Source: Plectrocnemia conspersa (taxonomy: Eukaryota > Arthropoda > Insecta > Trichoptera > Polycentropodidae). From it: DNA of 64,000 nucleotides. The position numbers and the translations under genes are program-made. The stretch lies in assembly GCA_009617715.1 (NCBI GenBank), contig VTFK01000461.1, positions 186,001 through 250,000 of the forward strand, given 5' to 3'. Below the pieces are notes generated by a model. The model was not told the DNA's origin. It saw nothing but the letters and a program-made list of their open reading frames with translations, and ran no database searches. Positions 23,151 to 33,831 of the stretch are shown in pieces (the stretch's first letter is position 1; each line of letters opens with the position of its first letter).

Positions 23151-23766
23151 ATCGTATATATAATGGTTCAAAGCCGCTTCCACTTTGGTTTCCGGACCCG
23201 CTCGCTTGAAAATGAAACACTCCATGTCCACTTTGTTACTCTGTTAATCGTATCGCTTTGTGTGTGTAGTGTGTAATAGATGTAAACAAAGGAAAGTATA
23301 TCAAAAAAACTTTTTTTAATTATAAAGTAACTTATAGTGTAACTAAAAAACGTTCTTATTACTGAAACTTAAATGTATGATAAAATTTTGCTATATGTAA
23401 GTTATATGTCATTTATATCATATAGTAATATATAAAACTATTTTTTCAATTTGTATAGTTATTTAAGCAAAAAATATGATTTAAAAAAACAGGTTCTACA
23501 TAAATCAGTCCCAAATTTACAAAAATATTTTTGAATGTTTGTGAGGTATACATTATTACACATACTCTGATTTCAAGGTATTAGTTTACGATGATAAATG
23601 CAATGATTATACGCATTTGACTTATTTAGTAAATAAAAAATGTGACATTGGTCTTAGTGTTTTACTCTTTGAAAAATATGCATAATTAATGACTATTTTT
23701 CAAATATTAAAATACATTTAGAGTATTATTTTTTATATCTTATTTTATTTACTTAGTAAACATATT

Positions 23767-23828
23767 AATACTATTTTTATACATATTTGCATTTTCTATC
23801 TTTAAAATTGTTGCTTGGTATGGTAAAT
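23767..23828 (+). repeat. Direct repeat copy 2 (~60 bp)
   Basis: See 23091-23150; spacing between copies is about 676 bp. Confidence 0.65.
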
Positions 23829-24060
23829 ATAAGTAAAATATATTAGCTTAGTGGTGATATTAAAAATAATATAAAATTTAAGCAATTAAAATAGTTTAAA
23901 TTATAAGTATCATAGTCTTGTTTGTCTTAAATAATTTTGAATAATAATATACAACAAAATAATTAGTCATACATTATTATTTTAGTCTATGGCGTCAAGC
24001 TAACCAAAGAATCCATTACGAAGTCAGATAATTTAATTAATTACTGAATTAAAGCATCGC

Positions 24061-24560
24061 GTCTCAAAAAGTCTCTTTGCTAAACTCGTCGCGGCACAGA
24101 CAAAGAAAAAATTCGTTGAAATCCGTAAAAACTGAATAAATAATGATATTCGTGTTTCGTTCGGCGTTTATATTCACGTAAACATTAATAAAGGGGACAG
24201 CGAATGAAAAGTAAACAACTTTCGGACAATACGAAAGAATTAACGAAGTGGCAGGCAAATGAATGAAAAGAGAAATGGAGGAATTTAAAATTGCGATGGA
24301 AATATTAAAACTCTATTCCGTTTGTGCACACAAAAGTTGTAAAGCACACATACAATAGAGAGACACTTGCTGTATAAATGAAATACTACATTATGGTCAG
24401 CGATAGTAATCGCTCAAAAATTGTGTGCGGGGAAAGCCAACTTGGAATAACTCACGCGATGTGTTATAAATATTGTTAATGTATCGTATAAATACAAAGT
24501 TGTCATGGAAGATTGATGGGATTGGTTATACGTCTAGTATTTTTGTGCGTTTACGATGTA
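24061..24560. other. Mixed-composition island, no supported gene
   Basis: Less A+T-rich than its flanks (CTCGTCGCGGCACAGAC, GTGTGCGGGGAAAGCC). The open stretch on the minus strand has no known domain. Candidate conserved noncoding DNA. Confidence 0.3.
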
Positions 24561-26063
24561 TACATTAATCGACATGAGATATTTCAAGATAATTAATTGC
24601 CATACTCGTTCAATAGAAACAACATTATGCTACAAATGTTTGTAGTTATTTTATTGATATGTTTATGTGGTAAATAAAATAACATATCAATTTTATCTTA
24701 CGTACAAAATCATTTTTATAATAAAAAAATATTTTAAATATTACCCTTAATGTATTTCAAAGAGTTTAACACTAAAACTAATGTAAGTTTTATTTACCAA
24801 ATATGTTGAATATATATAATCATTGGATATATCTTTGTTAATTATTTGCTTAAAAACAATTTATATTTAATAATATACATAAAACAGCTGCTTCATTAAT
24901 TACACAAAATTTATAAATGAATTGATTGAATATATTTCAAACATATTTTATTAGGCCATCATAATAAATCGGAGTATCATATTAATATTATTTACTATAC
25001 AGTAAAAGTAGATATGAATGACCCTAAATCTAACCTCAATTTTTTGGTTCAATAAGTTTATATCTCATTTTTAAAAGATATAGATAGTTTTGTATGAGGC
25101 ATTTTGATAACCTTTATGTTAAATATATTTTATATATTGTAGGGTTAGGTCGCTTTAACGTTACGCAAAAGCTATCAAGAGAATCCAGGTCATCATTACT
25201 TTCAGCGTTTACACATTTTAAGATACAGTTAATTGAACAAATTAATATCAAATGCGCATACGTTACAAGCACAAATGCCTATTAACAAAACGAGTCGCCA
25301 TAAAACCGGGTAGTATCCCTACACCAGATTATAATAAGATTTAAGGGTTGGTTCGGCTGTAAAATGAACCACGCATGACGGCGGAAGGGTGAAAAACGAA
25401 CGAGGGATATCGTACGGAAAATAACTTTTTTTTCGTATGCAAACCATTGGGAGTGATTAAATTATATTATTATACAGATGAAGAGTAAAAAATATATAAG
25501 CTCACCGTGAGCGAAGCTCGTAAGCTCTTTTTGACGTGGAGCTTTTTTTAGTGTGATGCGATTTAATGGCGCTTTTAGCGTAAAAAATGTATATTGTGGT
25601 GAATAATAATATATTTTTAAAATGATTATATATATATATATTATAATTGTTTATTAATTTATAATAATTCGTTGATTATTAAAAATGAGTGTTGGACCTG
25701 TTTAAAAATATAGTATTTGAAATTTATAAAATTTAACTAAAAGTTTCATATATTTATTGCATTACCTATTAAAAAATATTGCTATATATAAAACAATGTT
25801 TGCCTTAAAATTAATTTAATTTATAATGTGAAGGTTTTACTTAAAAAACCATTACTTTAGCTGCGACTGCTCTCTGGTATTCGTTTTAACGCATTTCTAC
25901 AAGGACAGTTTTACTTGCGTTTCTTATTCTTGGGTATCATAAAAACGTTCTTATTTATACGATGTGCTTTGGTTTCTGCACTACTGTTTTGCTTTCTTTG
26001 GTGTCATTTTCTGATCTTAGATTTATGCCCACAAGTATAATTAAATGAACATTTGAATGAAAT
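24561..26063. other. AT-rich noncoding DNA with a small island at 25286-25440
   Basis: Mostly A+T-rich. 25286-25440 is a short GC-elevated patch (GAGTCGCCATAAAACCGGG, GCATGACGGCGGAAGGG). Near 25500 AAGCTC/GAGCTT strings recur. No coding signal. Confidence 0.5.
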
Positions 26064-26960
26064 ATTCAATATTGTTTAAGATTAAATATATTTTAATATA
26101 AAATATTTAATTGCTTATTCATGTTATATTTATTTTTTTAATTCTCTTAAATTATACTAAAATATTTGTTTTAAAAAATTTTATTTTTATATTCCAAAAA
26201 TAAATAAGTAATAATAATATTATTTATATATTGCCAACAAATATATTTATAAAATGCTTACTAAAATTTTTATTCCTAATATTTTAAGGTTAGGTTAGGT
26301 TTTCATATAAAACAATATATTATTTTTTATTACGGCAATTAATTTTTTTAACTCTCTTGATAGCTATTATAATATTTGTTTAAAAAAAAACTTTATTTGT
26401 ATGTTTTAATAATTTCTTAGTAATAATAATATTATTTATATATTGCTAATAAATAGATTTAAAAAATTAATTTATAATATTATTAGGTTAGGCTAGGTTA
26501 GGCTTAGGTATAAAATATTATATTATTTATTCATATGGTATTTTTTTTTCATTTTCCTGAATGCTACTAAAATATTTGTTTTAAAATCACTTTATTTTAA
26601 TGATCCAATAATTAATTATAAATAATATTAGTACTAATATATTAGTAACAAATAGACTTTAAAGGTGCTCACTAACATTTTTGTATATAATATTGTAAGG
26701 TTAGGTTATGTTATGTTAGGTTTAAGTAAAAAATATTAAATTATTTGCTTTTATGGTAATTACTTGTTTAAATCTTCTTGAATTCTACTAAAATAATTGT
26801 TTTAACATTTATTTATTTTTATGTTTTAATAATTAATAATAATATCATTATTTATATATTTCTAGCAAATAGATATTTAAAATGTTTACAAACATTTTAA
26901 TGCATAATATTGTAAGGTTTTTTACTTAAATAATACTGCAATTTATTTACATGAAATAGT
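26064..26960 (+). repeat. Tandem ~205-220-bp satellite with TTAGG motifs
   Basis: Four full units and a start of a fifth. Each has, in order, a GGTTAGGTTAGG-type string (26287, 26486, 26699; decayed to GTAAGGTTTTTTAC near 26911), a TAAAATATTATATTATT-like stretch, TTTTTAA-TCTCTTGA, a CTACTAAAATATTTGTTTTAAA block, TAATAATAATATTATTTATATATTG, and AATAGATTTA...ACTAACATTTTT. Units are diverged by perhaps 25-30% by eye. TTAGG is the common insect telomere repeat, but only two or three pentamers occur per unit, so this is a local satellite rather than a telomere. Confidence 0.7.
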
Positions 26961-27690
26961 AACAGGCTATAAACAAATACAGGTCCAAAAATAACCATAC
27001 ATCATATACAATGAATAGATCAAATCGGCAGGTCTAAAACATTTAATGAAAAAAATTTTATGTACCAAATACAAATTAAAATATTACCCTATTAAGTCAT
27101 AAACGTTGGCGGATCAAAAATAATCTTTTAATAAAAAGATCGGTCGATTACGAGACCCTTTTTTTTGCTTTTAACTTTTGAGTGCCTTTCAATAAGATTT
27201 GTAGCAAAATTATTTATTTTAACAGCCATTTTTATACCTAATAAACGAACTCACAAAAGCAACGGTTACATCTAATTTAGTAATTGATAGTTGCAAAAAA
27301 TTAACCGAGCTCTTAAGCATGTATGTGTATGAAAAACACAAGTGTAACTTTTCTTTCGGACTTCAAGAAATCAAGCCACGTTTCTAAAAACACGTATTTA
27401 GGAGAACACTATAAATTTCATACAATCAAAGTAACCCCTTTTTTTTATCAATTTCTAAATTTAGAGTATATTTTTAGATTTACAGGTAAACCCGCTTGGG
27501 GCCTGAAAATAAATTCAGAAAATTCTTAAGGTAATTTAAGACAAAAATAAATAACATAAAACTTTGTCTTAAAAATAAAAATAAACATCCCTGACAGGAT
27601 GGTCAAGATACCTTAAATTCTCGCTTGCACTTGCTATTTTTTTTCCCCCAAATTAAGAAAAAATGTAAACCACGTTACCACAACATAGTA
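26961..27690. other. AT-rich noncoding DNA
   Basis: A+T-rich, with a 68-codon plus-strand open stretch at 27323-27529 that matches no family and lacks splice context. Nothing else recognised. Confidence 0.5.
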
Positions 27691-27930
27691 CGTCGTATAA
27701 CAACGTAATGTGCGTGATTACGATACAATTACTGCACACGTCCTTAAATTAAATTTTTCGTCGGGGCATAATTATTATTCATGCCAAGTATTAACGGCGT
27801 GGGCTCAAATTTTATGGTGTCCCAGAGGAACCGGAACAAAACTCGAGGACGTCGCTCTAATCCCTAGGGATTGACCATCCCTTTTTACACGGGACACCCT
27901 ATTTAGCTTCCATCAACTGTTTTTATGTGA
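27691..27930. other. GC-elevated island, no supported gene
   Basis: Mixed-composition block containing GTGTCCCAGAGGAACCGG, CTCGAGGACGTCGCTC and CCCTAGGGATTGACC. Candidate conserved noncoding DNA. Confidence 0.3.
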
Positions 27931-30260
27931 GACCATTTGCCTCTGACCTTACATCATACATGCAGATTAACTGAGTGTATTTTTAACGACATATATACAC
28001 ATATACTTACATATGTTTACAGACCGAAATCATTAATGTAATGATTTTTCACTAAAACAAAAAATAAATCGTTAGCATAATATACGTATTTACTTAATGT
28101 ACTTATGTAAACAGATTAAGGTTAATTTAATTAATAATATTTTTTAAAATATTGTAGGCAGAATTCAGCGTTTAGTAATAAAAGACAAGGGTAGAAGTTC
28201 ATATATCACTGTTATTATTTTTTATCTGTGCTATTTCTGTTATAAATGTTATTTTGGTATATTTAAAAGTAAAAAAAATAATTGATAGTAATATTTTAGT
28301 ATAAACTAAAAAATTAGTCCAAGTTTAAAAGCTCGTAACTTTTGTTGCCTTTAACTCCAAAGTGGATATTAAAGTATGAAGGTCAGTAAAATTGTAAGAT
28401 AAAGTCTGACGATATGTCTGACAAAGTGATTCTTAAAAACTTTGTATTCTCATGTATCTCCTCAATAAAAAAAAATATTTTTCAACCATATACTAAAACG
28501 GCTAATAAGGGTGGCCGTTAGGCAGTTTTTTTAAACAGATTTCCGTTGCTTGCTAGAGCAGATAAAAATCATCTATTTAAATAGGTAATATCCAAAGAGT
28601 AAAAAAATTGTTATTCTTTCTTTCTTATTCATGGCAGGTACTTTGACTTCAACTGTATAAAAGGCTTTCTCACGGTGGTGTTCCATTTAAGCAAAAAAAA
28701 CCTTTTGTCTTAGACGTCTTTGCATAAAATATTCCGAAATTGTTTTTGTCAAGAGGGTTTACAATTTAATATATTTTCGATTCTCACGCCTGTAAATTTA
28801 ACATATTTATCAAACGTTTGTTAAAGAATCGACGATGGCAAATGTTTTAAGGAAACTGTTATATATAGGTAAAAATTCGACATTTACATTTAAATATCTT
28901 TCTTTCTTTACAAAATAAAATATTTTTTATTTTATTTAGTTCGCCATTTAGCAAATTAAATACACACAACTCTGTTGAATTATATTATCAAAATCATAAT
29001 TTGCTTTATATTTTTTTTCTATGGTAATGTCTTTATTAAATTAAAGTCATTAAATATTTTCTTTTTATCACAACAGATTTTCTTACAAAGTTTTTCCTAC
29101 TTACGAATCTTTGGATCTGTGAAAATAAAACATGGTCCGAATATAATATGTATAACGTTCGAAATAAAATATTGCCATGAGCTTTAAAATATTAACTTTT
29201 GTAATAAAGTGCAAATAAAATTAAATGCTATAAAACAGGTAGAACTATAGATGTTGACACTGATTAAATTTAAAATGTGAAATATTAAAAGTTGATATTT
29301 GTTTATAATAACTGAAATATGACTGAAGGAAGCTTTACTTAAAAAATACATTGTAATTATAAAAATAGATAAATAAATTTGTACCTTAGCAAAAAAATAC
29401 AAAAAAAATCACGTTAATTAGTGAAATACCTGTAGTATTTAAAAAGGTTACAAACTGGCGTATTTATTTTAGTTTACCAACTTGTCGATTTAGCAAGCAC
29501 AAAACTATTTTAATAAAGCCATACAAGTGTTGTTGGAATAAAGGTTTAATTGAACAACGCGTTGTTTTAAAGTTTTTTTTAGTGATAAAAAGTTTAACAC
29601 TAACGGATATTTTAACGAGATAAAAAAAAAAATATATATATGATTGTAAAAAATGGGTTTCATAATTTAAACGCCGTTGTACGAGTATATACGATTTATA
29701 TGTATTAATCATATAGTGTACTAAGAGTAACATAGATATGTTATATCCTAATGTATCCTGTTTTTATTTATAGATTTATACCATTATACAATATTCAGAA
29801 TATAAGTATTTTTGCTTATCAAATAGTCAACATTATCAGATAAAAAATGATATGGGTTACAAATTAGATATTAAAGTTTATTTTATTGAATAAGCATACT
29901 AATTTTATAATATAAAAATATGGTAGTAAAATAAAATGATATTTTTATATCAGGATATTGCACTTCTTGTATGACTTGCTCTTAGCTCATTTATTTTATT
30001 TAATAATGTTTGACTTGTCACTTTAGTTATTAGATAAAACAATTGTACATAGCTGGTCAGTTTATTCAATTTTACTGTTCGCTTCCTGTGGTTGTGTTTT
30101 AGACTACTCAGTTTCACCACCGACTGAAACTATTAAGTTTTGTATAAAATAATATAACACAATGCTACTAAATTTACACTAGTGGTTCACTTCCACATTC
30201 CCTCCGTTACTTAATGCAAATTTGGCATACAGCTCTAAACAGCAAAAATATAATTTGCCA
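27931..30260. other. AT-rich noncoding DNA
   Basis: A+T-rich. The open stretches at 28975-29187, 29184-29402 and 29464-29733 are Ile/Phe/Lys-rich composition artefacts without domains. No RNA gene or repeat recognised. Confidence 0.55.
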
Positions 30261-30960
30261 GGAAAAAAAATTCTACATCCGAGTAATCCGAGAGCGAGCA
30301 ATTTAAAATGAGAAAGCGTCGGCAATTTGTAAGGACAGGGAAATCCTCGCTAAGATATGTACAAAAGGATTAAACGTTGCAATAAAAAGGAGGGTTGGCC
30401 ACCCAGACAACTTTTTATTTGGGAAAAAATATAAAAAAAGGAGAAAACTTTAGTCCTAACACTCCGACGCCTTCTTTATGTCCAATCCCGTCTTTTACGA
30501 TTCTAATGTTTGTTTCCCAACTTTGCTTATGAAAATGAGGGCAAAAGAAGCACAAAAAATAAGCGAAACATTCACTTTGCCTCTTATTGAATATTAGCGG
30601 AGTATACCGAGTATAATAATGAAGGTAATACGAATCGCGAGTTTAATGCGATAAAGTTAAAGGATTTTACAAAGATCGAGTGCTGCTCTTTTTTGTATAA
30701 TAAAAATACAAGACCGAGAAAGAGCGAGCCCGATTGAATGTAAAAGCCTTTTCATAAATATGGTAATTGGTCGAATTAAATGTAAATTAAGTTTGCTCTG
30801 TTAATTGGATAATCGTAGGTAAATATTTATTAAAGAAGTTAGCGGATTTGCCGGATAACAAGGGCAAATGTTAACGTGGAAGTTTGTTATGCAAATTGGA
30901 AAACTTGATTTTATTGCGCGATACACACGCAATAAACAGTTAGTTCAGACATAATTAAAT
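30261..30960. other. Long mixed-composition island, no supported gene
   Basis: About 700 bp of mixed composition with many stops, for example CATCCGAGTAATCCGAGAGC, GGAGGGTTGGCCACCCAG and CACTCCGACGCCTTC. It is the nearest such block upstream of the coding exon at 33210. Candidate conserved noncoding DNA. Confidence 0.35.
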
Positions 30961-33192
30961 AAATAGCAATTGTGTGCGAATGTATGACAAAAGTGATCCA
31001 AACAATTAATTAAAATAAAAGGTATACATTAAATTTAGGAACGTGCTTTAAGAATCTCAAATACAATGTGTGTTAAATAAAATAAATAAGGCAAAATATT
31101 TTCAAAATAACTGATTTATGTTAAAAATAAGTCAGTTAAAAAATATTTATATACCAATGTTCCTTTGTGTTTTTTTAAAAAAAAAAATTGTAGTTATTCA
31201 GTCAGTTGTAGTAAATATTTCAACTAGTATATGCAATTTTTTATTAAGCATTTTACAATTTTTATTGATTCACTGTTACGCTTAGTGCATTATTTAGTGA
31301 AAATTCAACAATTTTATGTTACAAATATTAAGGAACTTATTTTTTATATGTGAAATTATATTGTGTCACATTTTTAGTTTAAATTATAAATATATTTAAA
31401 GCAATATGAGGATCACATTTTTATTTAAAGCATAGTGCTTTTTAATTTTAATAAGTAAAATGTCACTGAATTTAATTGATTGATAATTTTTATGTAAGAT
31501 AAACCTATTCTTGTTGTTATTTTACAAAACCATTAACTTTATTCAAGGCTTGATTATTTTATGTTCAATACTATATTTAAAATTAATTAATTATATACTA
31601 AAATATATTTTTTCAGCTATTGTATGCAAATATTTTTTTTTAAATATAATATAGTAATAACAAATATTTAATTTGAATTAATAAAAAATATTAGGTTTGC
31701 TTAATAATTTTTGAATCCAATGAATTAATTTCTTTTGTTTTCGTTTATATATAAATGAAAAACAGTATTTAAATAAAAAACAAGATGGACGGCAGCAACG
31801 AGACAGTTGCCTATAAAACTAATTTTCAATAATCTTACCTGTGTTTAGTTTGACAAATTAAGTGAGCTTTGTACTTTGAGGCAAAAGAGGTGTGATTTTG
31901 CAGCCAAAATAGACCCTGGAAACCTGGTATCAGTTTATTATTTAGTTATACAATTTTTCAAGGACAAATGGTTTCGAGTTTTAAATATGTTTTACATTCA
32001 ATTCACATTTAATTTTCTTAGTGTAAATTAAATAAACTATATAAGAAATTATAAAACATAATTTTCGAGCTTATGTGACGGTCTTTGAGACTCAAATAAA
32101 TTAAGTTGCAATATATCAACATTATCATTGCTTCTATTAAAAATTAAAATTAATAGGACCTTTATACAATAGTTAATACCAAAAAAATACATTAAATTAA
32201 TTTATAAATTCGTCCTAAAACGTTAGACATGCGCATTTGATTTTTTTATACTAGCATAATAAAGCGTAATACAAAATATATTGCAAATTGGTTTAAGTTC
32301 TGAAAATTTATAATTATAATTTTTTTTATAGTTTGGTTCGAATAATATCAATGATTCATATTCCATATCACAATCAGTACTACTGTACTTATAGTCAGCA
32401 TTTTAAAATGTTTCAGTCATTGAACTCACTTTATCTTCGAAAATTAAAAAAAAAACAAGTATATTTAAACTATCTATTTTCACCAAAACCGAAATATTAA
32501 AATTACTATTTTAAATAATATTGTTGATAAAAATGTAATTTTTTATATAAATAAAAATTTACTATTTTTGATCATTCCCTACATATATCATCATCATTTT
32601 ATTTTTTTGTGAGGATCTAATAATGTTTTAAAAAGTCTGTTACTCTTAATATTTGGAGACTAATTCTTCGTTAATATAATAGTTAGCCTCCGAACACAAA
32701 AAATTCACGATTACATTCATTATTAATAATTAAAAAAAATTATTAACTCACAATAAAAAAAATAATATGAATGTATGCCTCTTTAATACCAAATAATATA
32801 TGATTTTTACATTACAGGAAAACGCAAAAAACAATTTGTAACAAATATACAAAATAAGGCTACCTATGAATAACAATAGCTTTTTTACATAACAATTACA
32901 ATTAAATATCAGTCTGTGATATTAAAAGATACATAACAGTGTGACTGTAGCAATAAAAATGAACCCAAATTAGGTAAATTTAATTAGAGTCCCTCTCCGG
33001 AATTTAAAATGAAAATTTTTGCTACTCTAAAATAAGCCATTTCAAAGGTCGTACGACGCATGTATATAAATTCTCAAATTATAAGGTATAGATATTCATT
33101 ATTTTTAAATATTTATTATAAATAACAAGCTAAGTAATTATATATATACATATATGCACATACACTTGTATAAATAAAATTAATCATATATA
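30961..33192 (+). other. AT-rich DNA upstream of the coding exon, probable intron
   Basis: Extremely A+T-rich with many poly-A/T runs. Because the next exon begins at a 3' splice site, this is best read as the end of an intron whose upstream exon is not identified. Confidence 0.45.
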
Positions 33193-33209
33193 TTGACCGT
33201 TCTTTTCAG
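33193..33209 (+). promoter_or_regulatory. 3' splice site of the signal-peptide exon
   Basis: TATTGACCGTTCTTTTCAG: a short pyrimidine tract and CAG directly before the ATG. Confidence 0.6.
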
Positions 33210-33282
33210 ATGCCAGTTATTTTGTTGCTGCTGCTCCATCTTTCACTGAATGGACCGGAAGAGAGCCACGCCGTCAATCCAG
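33210..33282 (+). CDS. Signal-peptide exon of a secreted or cell-surface protein (partial)
   Basis: A 73-nt internal exon encoding 24 residues and one extra base: Met-Pro-Val-Ile, five leucines, His-Leu-Ser-Leu-Asn-Gly-Pro, then EESHAVNP. The hydrophobic core (residues 3-13) and polar tail with a plausible cleavage after Ser-His-Ala make a typical signal peptide. The ATG follows the splice acceptor directly, and the exon ends CCAG before GTAATT, a good donor, leaving phase 1. A short signal-peptide exon ending in phase 1 and isolated by long introns is common in insect immunoglobulin-superfamily and other cell-surface genes, but nothing here names the gene. A 5'UTR exon must lie upstream and the mature protein's exons downstream; I could find neither in the window. 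It remains possible that this is a chance exon-like string. Confidence 0.6.
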
Positions 33283-33288
33283 GTAATT
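33283..33288 (+). promoter_or_regulatory. 5' splice site of the signal-peptide exon
   Basis: CAG followed by GTAATT; splits a codon after its first base (phase 1). Confidence 0.6.
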
Positions 33289-33620
33289 AATATTAGCAAT
33301 AGTAGCATGCCGAAAGTCGACGTGGGGCAAACGCGGTATAAAATATTATTAGGGCATAAATCGAGTCGCAACAGTCATTAATAATAGCTAACTTCATTTC
33401 GTGCAAGATTTCGTACAAAATCCGGTTACCAAATATCCCCGGGGATCGTTTCACCGGCAGAGAATAGTTCTGCGGAAGGAAATTTCACTTGAATATAAAT
33501 TTGACGGCTCCCTCCGTAGATTATGCCAGGCGAAGGCTTTTTGCTTTTCTTACACTGCTCTCTGCCAGCGCGGGTCAGGCTTAGCTTTTTATGAGCTGGT
33601 TGAGGAATTTGGAACATTTT
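33289..33620. other. GC-elevated island downstream of the exon
   Basis: Mixed-composition block (AAAGTCGACGTGGGGC, TATCCCCGGGGATCG, CCAGCGCGGGTCAGGC). TATCCCCGGGGATCG contains the perfect palindrome ATCCCCGGGGAT. Both strands are open for 60-90 codons without a recognised domain. Being just inside the presumed first coding intron, it is a good candidate for an intronic enhancer or conserved noncoding element. Confidence 0.35.
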
Positions 33621-33771
33621 ATAGTTATTATATATTTGTTAACATTCCACAGAATATTTGCTTAGAACACAAAAATACTAGTTAATTTTAAGTATTGAAT
33701 TGAATGTTATACAATTAGTAGTTTTTTTATTAAATTAAGGTTAAACACATACAACTTATTCACTGTTTTAT

Positions 33772-33831
33772 TACATTAATAAATTTAGTTTGACACACTA
33801 AAATTGTGTCAAAACTATATTTATTAGTGTA
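33772..33831. repeat. 60-bp hairpin (~26-bp stem, 7-nt loop)
   Basis: TACATTAATAAATTTAGT-TTGACACA (33772 on) pairs with TGTGTCAA-AACTATATTTATTAGTGTA (to 33831) around loop CTAAAAT, with two mismatches and one bulge. It could be a tiny MITE, a cruciform, or a precursor-like RNA hairpin. There is no evidence of transcription. Confidence 0.55.

Larger units (their letters stand above)
22331..24060. other. AT-rich noncoding DNA with a short direct repeat
   Basis: Highly A+T-rich. A ~60-bp string (TACT-TTTTATACATATTTGCATTTT, then TTGCTTGGTATRGTAAAT) occurs at 23091-23150 and again at 23767-23828. No gene. Confidence 0.6.

Noticed and set aside
26064..26960. Possible telomere or subtelomere, because of GGTTAGGTTAGG strings
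   Set aside because: Only two or three pentamers per ~210-bp unit; a telomere would show long uninterrupted TTAGG arrays.
33401..33685. 94-codon open stretch downstream of the signal-peptide exon
   Set aside because: The opposite strand is also open, there is no acceptor in the phase needed by the exon at 33210, and no domain is visible.
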